Shown: positions 57,475 to 64,000 of the stretch, piece after piece
Position numbering within the stretch: position 1 is the first letter of the stretch
Layout of the letters: the number at the start of each line of letters is the position of its first letter
Source: Marinimicrococcus sp033875255
Lineage (GTDB): Bacteria > Pseudomonadota > Alphaproteobacteria > Geminicoccales > Geminicoccaceae
DNA length: 64,000 bases
Reading direction: 5' to 3'
Assembly: GCA_033875255.1 (NCBI GenBank)
Contig: JAWZSN010000027.1
Coordinates: 1 to 64,000 of the forward strand
Program-made: the position numbers and the translations under genes
The notes under the pieces: model-generated
Database searches by the model: none
What the model was told of the DNA's origin: nothing
Seen by the model: the letters and a program-made list of their open reading frames with translations, nothing else

Positions 57475-58448
57475 TGCGGGTCTGCGTCTATGGTGCAGGG
57501 GCGATCGGCGGGCTTCTCGGCGCGCGGCTGGCGCGAGGCGGCGTCGACGTCTCGCTTGTCGCGCGCGGCCCGCATCTGGCGGCGATCCGCGAGAAGGGCC
57601 TGAGCCTCGAGAGCGGCGCCGAGCGCTTCACGGTCCACCCGCAGGCGGCCGAGGACCCGGCCTCCTTCGGCCCGCAGGACTATGTGATCGTGGCCTTGAA
57701 GGCGCATCAGGTGCCGGGCATCGTCGAGCGGCTGCAGCCGCTGCTGGGCCCGGAGACGGCGGTGGTGTTCGCCGTCAACGGCGTGCCCTGGTGGTATTTT
57801 CACGGGATCGGCGGCGCGCTGGAGGGGCGGCGTCTGGCCAGCGTCGATCCGGGCGACGTGCAGTGGAACGGCATCGGCCCGGAGCGCGCCATCGGCTGCG
57901 TCGTCTATCCGGCCGCCGAGGTGGCGGAGCCGGGTCTCGTCCGGCTCGTCGACGGCGACCGCTTCAGTCTGGGCGAGCCCTCTGGGGAGCGGACGGAGCG
58001 GGTGACGCGGCTGGCCGAGGCCCTCGTCGCGGCCGGCTTCAAGGCGCCGGTGCGGCCGCGCCTGCGCGACGAGATCTGGGTCAAGCTCTGGGGCAATCTT
58101 TCGTTCAACCCGATCAGCGCCCTGACCTCTGCCACCTTGGAGCAGATCTGTGCGGACGCGGGCACCCGTGCCGTGGCCCGTGCCATGATGCTGGAGGCCC
58201 GCGAGATCGGGCTGAAGCTGGGCGTGCGCTTTGCCGTCGACGTCGACCGGCGGATCGAGGGTGCTGCCGCGGTCGGCGCCCACAAGACCAGCATGCTGCA
58301 GGATCTCGAGCGCGGCCGGGCTCTCGAGACCGACGCGCTGGTGACGGCGGTCCAGGAGATGGGCCGGCTGGTCGAGCTGCCCACGCCGTCGATCGACCTG
58401 GTGGCGGCTCTGCTGCGCCTTCGCGCCCGCACCGCCGGCTGCGCCTGA
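57471..58448 (+). CDS. 2-dehydropantoate 2-reductase-family enzyme
   Basis: 325 residues of the PanE/ApbA family. The NADPH loop GAGAIGG is at 8-14. YVIVALKAHQVPGIVERL, FAVNGVPWWYFHG and DEIWVKLWGNLSFNPISALT with the catalytic Lys, then AAAVGAHKTSMLQDLERGRALETDALV with the Glu, are all in the expected order. The ATG overlaps the acyl-CoA ligase stop. The NGVPWWYFHG variant is typical of a PanE-like clade found in catabolic operons. Whether it is the pantothenate enzyme is unclear, since panB is not nearby. A terminator follows. Confidence 0.87.
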   Translation: MMRVCVYGAGAIGGLLGARLARGGVDVSLVARGPHLAAIREKGLSLESGAERFTVHPQAAEDPASFGPQDYVIVALKAHQVPGIVERLQPLLGPETAVVFAVNGVPWWYFHGIGGALEGRRLASVDPGDVQWNGIGPERAIGCVVYPAAEVAEPGLVRLVDGDRFSLGEPSGERTERVTRLAEALVAAGFKAPVRPRLRDEIWVKLWGNLSFNPISALTSATLEQICADAGTRAVARAMMLEAREIGLKLGVRFAVDVDRRIEGAAAVGAHKTSMLQDLERGRALETDALVTAVQEMGRLVELPTPSIDLVAALLRLRARTAGCA

Positions 58449-58466
58449 AGCGGATCGCTGCCTCGA

Positions 58467-58482
58467 TGTGACACAGGTCACA
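58467..58482. promoter_or_regulatory. Perfect CRP/FNR-type palindrome
   Basis: TGTGACACAGGTCACA, exactly TGTGA-N6-TCACA, the classical cyclic-AMP-receptor-family half-site arrangement. It lies 19 bp after the PanE-like stop and upstream of a terminator, 257 bp before the EamA gene. Its target promoter is uncertain. Confidence 0.5.
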
Positions 58483-58542
58483 GCACCGGCACGCGTTTCG
58501 GCGCTCCATGGGAGCGTGCCTTCCTGACAGCCGAATGGCCTT

Positions 58543-58570
58543 GGCCGGGCCCCGTGCCCGGCCTTTTCTT
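58543..58570 (+). terminator. Intrinsic terminator after the PanE-like gene
   Basis: The 8-bp perfect stem GGCCGGGC / GCCCGGCC (58543-58550 with 58556-58563), a 5-nt loop, then TTTTCTT. It ends the ligase-reductase operon. Confidence 0.85.
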
Positions 58571-58738
58571 GACGCACCGCCGTTTCCTCCTGCCGCCGTC
58601 CCGGCAGGACAGCCCCGCGCCCGCCGTGGCTCTGCGGCCGGCGTGGCCGTGCTATGGCTGGACCGGGTCGGGGCTAGACGGGCAGGGGGCAGGGTGGCGG
58701 GTTGGAAGGCGGGCGCCGTCGCGCAGGCGTGGCGGGTG

Positions 58739-59659
58739 ATGTGCGACAGGGCGGGCTCCAGAGCCGGTGCCCTCCATCCCGCCATACGCGGTGTCGGCTG
58801 GATGATGCTGGCGGCCTTCGGCTCCTCGGCGATGAACGGCATCATCCGTGTGCTCTCGGCCGACCTGCACGCCTTCGAGATCGCCTTCTTCCGCAATCTC
58901 TTCGCCCTGATCGTGCTGCTGCCGCTGATCTGGCGCGCCGGCGCGGCGAGCCTGCGCACCACACGGCCGGGGCTGCATGTGCTGCGCGGTGTTCTCAATG
59001 CGGTCTCGATGCTGAGCTTCTTTTATGCCGTCACCGTCACGCCGCTGGCCACGGTCGCCGCCTTGAACTTCACGGCCCCCCTGTTCGCCTCGGTGCTGGC
59101 AGCCCTGCTGCTGCGCGAGATGGTGGGCCTTCGGCGCATCTTGGGGATCCTCGTGGGGTTCTCCGGCGCCCTCATCATCCTGCGGCCGGGCATCGCTGCG
59201 CCCAGCCTGGGCGAGCTCTTGGTGCTGCTCTCCTCGGCGGCCTGGGCCGCCGCCCTGATCGACATCAAGATCCTCGCCCGCACCGACACGCCGCTCACCA
59301 TCACCGTCTATGCCGCCTTCTTCTTGACGCCCATCTGCCTCGTGGCGGCCATCCCGTTCTGGACCTGGCCGGATCTCGCCGGTCTCGGGCTGCTGGCGCT
59401 GTGCGGGATCCTCGGCAACATCTCGCAGATCTCCATCGCCAAGGCCTTCAGCGCCGCCGAGACCACCCAGGTCCTGCCCGGCGACTTCACCAAGCTGCTG
59501 TGGGCCGCGCTCATCGGCTACGTGTTCTTCGCCGAGCTGCCGGACGTCTGGACCTTCCTCGGTGGGACGCTGATCTTCGCCAGCGTCCTCTATGTGGCCT
59601 ACCGCGAGGCGCAAGCGCGCCCCGCTTGCGCGAAGGCCAGCCCGTCAGCCGGCGCCTGA
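58739..59659 (+). CDS. EamA-family (drug/metabolite transporter) membrane protein
   Basis: 306 residues with ten hydrophobic segments in two EamA repeats: GWMMLAAFGSSAMNGIIRVLS, FEIAFFRNLFALIVLLPL, VLRGVLNAVSMLSFFYAV, LNFTAPLFASVLAALLL and GILVGFSGALIILRPG in the first half; SSAAWAAALIDIKI, YAAFFLTPICLVAAIPFW, KAFSAAETTQVLPGDFTK, LIGYVFFAELPDVWTFLGG in the second. It is probably a metabolite exporter. The start is uncertain: ATG 58739 with an adjacent GTG at 58736; upstream in-frame residues are not family-like. Its end overlaps the convergent znuA end by 15 bp. Confidence 0.87.
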   Translation: MCDRAGSRAGALHPAIRGVGWMMLAAFGSSAMNGIIRVLSADLHAFEIAFFRNLFALIVLLPLIWRAGAASLRTTRPGLHVLRGVLNAVSMLSFFYAVTVTPLATVAALNFTAPLFASVLAALLLREMVGLRRILGILVGFSGALIILRPGIAAPSLGELLVLLSSAAWAAALIDIKILARTDTPLTITVYAAFFLTPICLVAAIPFWTWPDLAGLGLLALCGILGNISQISIAKAFSAAETTQVLPGDFTKLLWAALIGYVFFAELPDVWTFLGGTLIFASVLYVAYREAQARPACAKASPSAGA

Positions 59660-60745
59660 GAGGCAGCGCACCAGCTCGGCGGCGTTGCGGCGCATCAGCT
59701 CCTCGTAGGCGTCCCCGCCCGGCGCCACGGTGGCGGTGCCCAGCGGGTCGAGCTCGCCCGTGCCTGCACCGGTCCCCTCGACCACCGTCTGCACCAGGCG
59801 GCTCGGCGTCTGCGGCTCGGCGAAGACGCATACCGCATTGCGCTCCTCGATGGCGGCGCGCAGCTCCATCAGCCGCCGCGCGCCGGGCGGGCGGTCCGGG
59901 GAGACGGTGATGGAGCCTGCCGCGGCCAGCCCGAAAGCGTGCTCGAGATAGCCGAACGCGTCGTGGAAGACGATGAACGGGCGCTCGCGCGCCGGCTCGA
60001 GGGTGGCCCGCAGCTCTTCCTCGAGGGCGATCAGGCGCGCATCGAGTGCTGCCGCGTTCGTGCCGTACAGATCGGCGCGCGCCGGATCCGCCGCGATCAG
60101 CGCCGCCGCCATCGCCGCCGCCATGGCGCGGGCGTTGTGCGGCGCCAGCCAGACATGCCCGTCGACATTCTCCCCATCGTGGTCGCCATGATGCCCGGCA
60201 TGGGCGTGATCGTCGTGGTCGCCGTGCTGCCCGGCATGGGCGTGGTCGTCGTGGTCGCCGTGCTGCCCGGCATGGGCGTGGTCGTCGTGGTCGTCGTGCT
60301 CCCCGGCGTGGGCATGGTCGCCGTGCCGGCCGGCATCAGCATGGTCGGCGTGGTCATGCGGCGCCCACAGGCCGCCCTCGCGGGTCGCCAGCAGCTCCAT
60401 CCCTGGCGCCCGGGTCAACGCCAGCACCCGCGCCTTCCCCGGCAGGCTCGCCAGCGGCCGTATCAGGAACGTCTCGAGCGGCTCGCCGATCCAGAACACG
60501 AGATCCGCCCTCTCCAGCGCCGCGGCCTCGGAGGGGCGAAGCTGGTAGCCATGCGGCGAGCTGCCGGGGCGCACCAGCAGCACCGGCTCGCCGGCGCCTT
60601 CCATGAGCCGGGTGGCCAGCCCATGAACCGGCTGGATGCTCGCTACCACGCGGGGCGGGGCGGCTGGACGCTCTGCCGCCCCGGCGGGCGCGGCGAGCAT
60701 CGCCCAGCACCCCAGCAGGACGGCTCTCGACACGGTACGAACCAC
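59645..60745 (-). CDS. znuA: High-affinity zinc ABC transporter periplasmic protein
   Basis: 366 residues; signal peptide about 1-24. Zinc His ligands are visible in PGSSPHGYQLRPSEA, DGHVWLAPHNARAMA and FIVFHDAFGYLEHAFGL, in the order expected for ZnuA. Between the first two lies an unusually long His/Asp-rich loop built of 12-residue repeats (HAHAGQHGDHDD-like), about 50 residues, thought to store or capture zinc. The start is GTG 60745. It is divergent from znuC with only 39 bp between them. It should be zinc-repressed through the Zur protein encoded at 62438. Confidence 0.93.
   Translation of the reverse strand: MVRTVSRAVLLGCWAMLAAPAGAAERPAAPPRVVASIQPVHGLATRLMEGAGEPVLLVRPGSSPHGYQLRPSEAAALERADLVFWIGEPLETFLIRPLASLPGKARVLALTRAPGMELLATREGGLWAPHDHADHADAGRHGDHAHAGEHDDHDDHAHAGQHGDHDDHAHAGQHGDHDDHAHAGHHGDHDGENVDGHVWLAPHNARAMAAAMAAALIAADPARADLYGTNAAALDARLIALEEELRATLEPARERPFIVFHDAFGYLEHAFGLAAAGSITVSPDRPPGARRLMELRAAIEERNAVCVFAEPQTPSRLVQTVVEGTGAGTGELDPLGTATVAPGGDAYEELMRRNAAELVRCLSGAG
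60200..60307 (-). repeat. 36-bp in-frame tandem repeats in the His-rich loop of znuA
   Basis: Three successive 36-bp units begin at 60200, 60236 and 60272, with degenerate copies on either side. Each encodes 12 residues rich in His, Asp, Ala and Gly. Being in-frame, copy number could vary without breaking the gene. Confidence 0.9.
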
Positions 60746-60784
60746 TGGATCTCTCTCCTCGGGACCTGCTATGAAGGACGGGTG

Positions 60785-61624
60785 ATGCGACGTTATAAAC
60801 TAACAAACCCACCGATCGGCAAGCACGAACTGGGCTACCCGGTCGATCCCGTGCTGGTCAGTGGCCGCGGCCTCGTGCTGCGGCGCGGCGGCCGCGACGT
60901 GCTCGACCGGGTCGATGTCGAGGTGCGCGCCGGCGAGATCGTCACGCTGATCGGCCCGAACGGCGCCGGCAAGACGTCGCTGGTGCGGCTGCTGCTGGGC
61001 CTGCTGCGCCCCGATGGCGGCGAGGTGCGCCGGCGCCCCGACCTGAGGATCGGCTACACGCCGCAGAGCCTCCATCTCGAGCCCAGCCTGCCGCTCACCG
61101 TGCGCCGTTTCCTGACGCTGGCGATGGCGGCCGACCGGCAGCATCTCCTGGCGCTGCTCGCCCGGGTGGGGCTCGACGACGTCCTCGACCGGCCCATGCG
61201 GGGCCTCTCGGGCGGCGAGCTGCACCGCGTCATGCTGGCCCGCGCGCTGCTTCGCGAGCCCGACCTCCTGGTGCTCGACGAGCCTCTCTCGGGTGTCGAC
61301 ATCAACGGCCAGGCCGAGCTCTACGCGCTGATCGGCAAGATCCGCGAGGAGACCGGCGCCGGGGTCCTGATCATCAGCCACGATCTCCATCTGGTCATGG
61401 CCCGCACCGATCGCGTGCTCTGCCTCGACGGCCACATCTGCTGCGCCGGCCGGCCGCTCGAGGTCGCCCGCGATCCGGTCTTCCAGCGCCTCTTCGGCCA
61501 GCGCCTGGCGGACGTGGTGGCCCTCTACCGGCACGGCGAGGACCCGCATCATCACGACGGGCACCACCATCACGCCGCCATCGAGGCCGGGGAGCCGCAG
61601 GAATGCTCGACGACTTCCTCTTGA
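60785..61624 (+). CDS. znuC: Zinc ABC transporter ATP-binding protein
   Basis: 279 residues. Walker A GPNGAGKT at 57-64, Q-loop in GYTPQSLHLEP, signature LSGGE at 141-145, Walker B LLVLDEP at 161-167, and switch His in IISHDLHLVMARTD. A His-rich tail (EDPHHHDGHHHHAAIE) is typical of ZnuC. ATG 60785 gives a 22-residue extension not seen in most family members, and a Zur-box-like site lies inside it, so GTG 60851 may be the real start. It overlaps znuB by 22 bp. Confidence 0.92.
   Translation: MRRYKLTNPPIGKHELGYPVDPVLVSGRGLVLRRGGRDVLDRVDVEVRAGEIVTLIGPNGAGKTSLVRLLLGLLRPDGGEVRRRPDLRIGYTPQSLHLEPSLPLTVRRFLTLAMAADRQHLLALLARVGLDDVLDRPMRGLSGGELHRVMLARALLREPDLLVLDEPLSGVDINGQAELYALIGKIREETGAGVLIISHDLHLVMARTDRVLCLDGHICCAGRPLEVARDPVFQRLFGQRLADVVALYRHGEDPHHHDGHHHHAAIEAGEPQECSTTSS
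60792..60804. promoter_or_regulatory. Candidate Zur-binding site between znuA and znuC
   Basis: GTTATAAACTAAC in an AT-rich island (GACGTTATAAACTAACAAAC, 60789-60808) stands out from the GC-rich surroundings. Alphaproteobacterial Zur boxes centre on GTTATAAC-type palindromes. It lies 47-59 bp upstream of the znuA start on that strand and near the 5' end of znuC, so one site could shut both. The match is imperfect. Confidence 0.45.
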
Positions 61625-62394
61625 GGGCGCTCTTGGCCGGCCTCTGCCTGGCGCTGGCCGCAGGGCCGCTCGGCGCCTTCGTGGTCTGGCGGCGCATGGC
61701 CTATCTGGGCGAGACGCTGGCCAATGCCGGCCTTTTGGGCGTGGCACTGGGCCTCTTCTTGCATCTGCCCATGACACTCACCATTCCGGCCTTCACGGTC
61801 CTTCTCGCCATGCTGCTGCTGCTCGTCGAGCGGCGCGGGCTGCTGCCGCTCGACACGGTGCTGGGTATTCTCGCCCACGGCTCCCTCGCGCTGGGCCTCG
61901 TGATTCTCGCCTTCATGGAGCAGGTCCGGATCGACCTCATGAGCTACCTCTTCGGCGACGTGCTGGCGATCTCCCGTGCCGACCTGCTGCTGGCTGCCGG
62001 CACCACCGCTCTGGTCGCCGTGGTCACCGGCCTCTTTTGGCGGCCGCTGCTCTCCATGACGGTGCATGCCGACCTTGCCGCGGTGGAGGGGGTCCGGGTC
62101 GAGCGGATGCGTCTCGTGCTCACGCTCCTGTTGGCGCTGGTGATCGCGGTCGGCATGCGGCTCGTCGGAATCCTTTTGGTGGTCTCGCTGCTGGTAATCC
62201 CGGCCGGCGCCGCCCGCCGCCTCGCCCGCACACCGGAAGCCATGGCCGCCATGGCGGCGGCGATCGGCTGCGCGGCGATCGCGGCGGGGCTCGCGGGCTC
62301 GGTTCTCTGGGACCTGCCGGCCGGTCCGGCAGTGGTGGTGGCGGCGGCAGGCCTCTTTGCCGCAACGCTGGCCCTGGCGCCCCGCGCGCGATGA
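61603..62394 (+). CDS. znuB: Zinc ABC transporter membrane permease
   Basis: 263 residues with eight to nine hydrophobic helices. FLLRALLAGLCLALAAGPLGAFVVWRRMAYLGETLANAGLLGVALGL is the ZnuB N-terminal pattern (RRMAYxGDxLxHAxLxG class). FGDVLAISRADLLLA and RLVGILLVVSLLVIPAGAARRLAR are later family blocks. It starts inside the end of znuC, so translation is coupled; 43 bp before zur. Confidence 0.93.
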   Translation: MLDDFLLRALLAGLCLALAAGPLGAFVVWRRMAYLGETLANAGLLGVALGLFLHLPMTLTIPAFTVLLAMLLLLVERRGLLPLDTVLGILAHGSLALGLVILAFMEQVRIDLMSYLFGDVLAISRADLLLAAGTTALVAVVTGLFWRPLLSMTVHADLAAVEGVRVERMRLVLTLLLALVIAVGMRLVGILLVVSLLVIPAGAARRLARTPEAMAAMAAAIGCAAIAAGLAGSVLWDLPAGPAVVVAAAGLFAATLALAPRAR

Positions 62395-62437
62395 GAAGCG
62401 GGTCCGCCCCGGCCGCTCGGCCTAGCGTGGAGGGCGC

Positions 62438-62959
62438 ATGAGCAGAGCAATGCGCAACGATAGCGACCCCTTTCCCGTCTGCGGGCACGATCACCAGCGC
62501 TGCGTCCAGGCGGCGCTGCAGCGCGCCGAGACGCTCTGCGCGCGCCGCGGCGTGCGGCTCACCGAGCTGCGCCAACGCGTGCTCGAGCTGGTGTGGCAAA
62601 GCCACGCCCCGGCTGGCGCCTATCAGATCATGGAGATGCTGGCGGGCGAGCGAGGACGGGTCGCCCCGCCCACGGTCTACCGGGCGCTGGACTTCCTGGC
62701 CGAGCAGGGGTTGGTCCACCGGCTCGACAGCCTGAGCGCCTTCGTCGGCTGTGCCGCCCCCGGCGCCCCGCACAAGGCCTGCTTTCTCATCTGCACGAGC
62801 TGTCGCAACGCGGTGGAGATCCATGACGCCGAGATCGACGCGGCACTCGCAAGCTGCGCCGCTTCCAGGGGGTTTTCCATCGAGAACGAGACGGTAGAGC
62901 TGGCCGGCACCTGCGCCCGTTGCCAGCAAAGCGACGCCGATGCCCAGGCCCACCCCTGA
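62438..62959 (+). CDS. zur: Zinc-uptake regulator of the Fur family
   Basis: 173 residues. RRGVRLTELRQRVLELVWQSHAPAGAYQIMEML and PPTVYRALDFLAEQGLVHRL form the winged-helix DNA-binding domain. FLICTSCRNAVEIHD and LAGTCARCQQ hold the two CxxC pairs of the structural zinc site. It represses znu genes when zinc is ample. Located in the znuC-znuB-zur operon, so the repressor is part of its own regulon. GTGGAGGG precedes ATG 62438. Confidence 0.92.
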   Translation: MSRAMRNDSDPFPVCGHDHQRCVQAALQRAETLCARRGVRLTELRQRVLELVWQSHAPAGAYQIMEMLAGERGRVAPPTVYRALDFLAEQGLVHRLDSLSAFVGCAAPGAPHKACFLICTSCRNAVEIHDAEIDAALASCAASRGFSIENETVELAGTCARCQQSDADAQAHP

Positions 62960-63016
62960 CAGCTCCCCGGCTTTCCATGCCGCCGCGGCCTCCCGCAGCA
63001 GGGGCTCGCAACCGCC

Positions 63017-64000
63017 ATGGCGCGCGGCGGCGGCCGTTGCGGCACGGGCCATGCCGTCTCGCGCCCGACGCCGATCCCGAACCCGACGGCCGGGCAGGTG
63101 GACCAGGCCGCGCACTGCCACGGAAGCGGCGCCGATGCCGGTAGTCGAGCCCGGCCGCCACACCGCCTCGCGCGACCCGCTCTCCGGGAGCCGGCCAATG
63201 CCGTCGCCGCCATGGCGCGCGGCGCTTGCCGTTGCATCACCGGCCATGGCGTCTCGCGCCCGACGCCGATCCTTCTCACCGCCCGCGCTACCGGCGCACC
63301 TGCTCCGGCAGCGGGCGATGGCCGGGAATGGTCTTTCGCCCGGCATGTCGGCGCGATCAGCGCAAGGCGCGCCGGTCACCGGGTTTTCGCCGTCGAGAAC
63401 GCGACGGCCGGGCAGGTGGACCAGGCCGCGCACTGCCACGGAAGCGGCGCCGATGCCGGTAGTCGTGCCCGGCCGCCACACCGCCTCGCGCGGCCCGCTC
63501 TCCGGGACCGGGGCAATATCGCCGCGGCCATGGCGCGCGGCGCTTGCCGTTGCATCACCGGCCATGGCGTCTCGCGCCCGACGCCGATCCTTCTCACCGC
63601 CCGCGCTACCGGCGCACCTGCTCCGGCAGCGGGCGATGGCCGGGAATGGTCTTGCGCCCGGCATGTCGGCGCGATCAGCGCAAGGCGCGCCGGTTACCGG
63701 GCTTTCGCCGTCGAGAACGCGACGGCGGGACAGGTGGACCAGGCCGCGCACTGCCACGGAAGCGGCGCCGATGCCGGTAGCCGTGCCCGGCCGCCACACC
63801 GCCTCGCGCGGCCCGCTCTCCGGGACCCGGGCAACGCGGCCCCCGTTAGGGCGCGCGGCCGCGGCCGTTGCATCACGGGCCATGCCGTCTCGCGCCCGAC
63901 GCCGATCCCTGTCATCGTCCGCACAATCCGCGCGCCTGCTCCGGCAGCGGGCGATGGCGGGGCAACGCTTCTTGGCCTGCGCGCCGAACAGGCCGGCAGG
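63017..64000. repeat. 318-bp tandem repeat field, at least 3.5 copies, running off the window
   Basis: The anchor GCGCGCGG recurs at 63020, 63215, 63533 and 63851. Spacing is 318 bp for the last three, and 195 bp for the first interval, which lacks 123 bp (from after GACGCCGATCC to before GCGACGGCCGGGC). Copies are 90% or more alike by eye. 318 is a multiple of three, so a minus-strand frame stays open through it, but that frame also runs antisense through zur and znuB, so it is probably not coding. The fourth copy diverges. Separate from the window-start repeats. Confidence 0.88.

Noticed and set aside
62120..63883. 587-residue open frame on the minus strand spanning the 318-bp repeats
   Set aside because: It runs antisense through zur and the end of znuB, has no ribosome site, and its residues are Arg/Ala/Gly-rich with no motif. 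The frame stays open because 318 is divisible by three and GC is extreme.
1..64000. CRISPR arrays, tRNA/rRNA genes, intact insertion sequences or prophage genes
   Set aside because: No regularly spaced short repeats, no tRNA-like T-arm/acceptor pairs, no rRNA stretches, and no transposase or integrase frames were recognised.

Overview
This is a very GC-rich chromosomal window, and it most likely comes from a free-living alphaproteobacterium. Support for that: three TRAP transport operons, an ELM1-family gene next to a lipid A-type acyltransferase, a DUF6481-type protein, a DgcN/DgcA pair, OtnK/OtnC and an alphaproteobacterial-style Zur/Znu cluster. Coding density is high and genes are often fused by ATGA/GTGA overlaps. 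No rRNA, tRNA, CRISPR array or intact insertion sequence was seen. The family-level placement (Rhodospirillales-like) is a guess.

Region by region. 1-1078: the tail of one gene, then a repeat field built on a 389-bp tandem duplication. 1162-8531: a catabolic cluster with a LacI regulator, a TRAP transporter, a ketopantoate-reductase-like enzyme, a PhyH-type dioxygenase and an amidohydrolase; two matching LacI-type operators tie it together. 8584-12377: a permease remnant, a FAD amine oxidase, a PDZ protein related to HtrA that has lost its catalytic triad, and a methyltransferase. 12440-17892: 6-phosphogluconate dehydrogenase, gluconokinase and a second TRAP transporter, a plausible gluconate or sugar-acid uptake and catabolic unit, closed by a strong terminator. 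18511-21705: zorA-zorB-zorE, a complete-looking type II Zorya anti-phage system with visibly lower GC than its surroundings. 21821-32795: amidase, VOC protein, a secreted vWA protein with six beta-sandwich repeats, an EF-hand lipoprotein, the DgcN/DgcA pair for D-glutamate, TspO, MsrA, an Fe/Zn-cluster protein and an SMP-30 lactonase. 32746-34128: two orphan antitoxins (BrnA and HigA) head to head, then a broken small gene. 34347-42825: ELM1/acyltransferase operon, acetylpolyamine amidohydrolase, diaminopropionate ammonia-lyase, a frameshifted hydrolase, RraA-like and hydroxypyruvate-isomerase-like proteins. 43054-49128: a ROK regulator plus a third TRAP transporter, divergent from nagB-nagA (amino sugar use). 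49125-50782: a decayed gene, an empty stretch and a Uma2 nuclease. 50825-52722: otnC-otnK for four-carbon acid sugars. 52820-54437: a heat-shock pair (Hsp20, CbpA-like DnaJ). 54638-59659: a soluble sugar dehydrogenase, an oxalyl-CoA-synthetase-like ligase fused to a second ketopantoate reductase, and an EamA exporter. 59645-62959: the zinc uptake locus znuA / znuC-znuB-zur. 63017-64000: a second tandem-repeat field with a 318-bp period that runs off the window.

The main themes are uptake and breakdown of small organic acids and sugars (TRAP plus dedicated enzymes), one defence island, and scattered small decay sites containing in-frame stops, frameshifts, orphan antitoxins and REPIN-like repeats. 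The most notable single item is the Zorya II locus. The shared LacI operators and the interspersed repeat family are the best new regulatory and structural observations.
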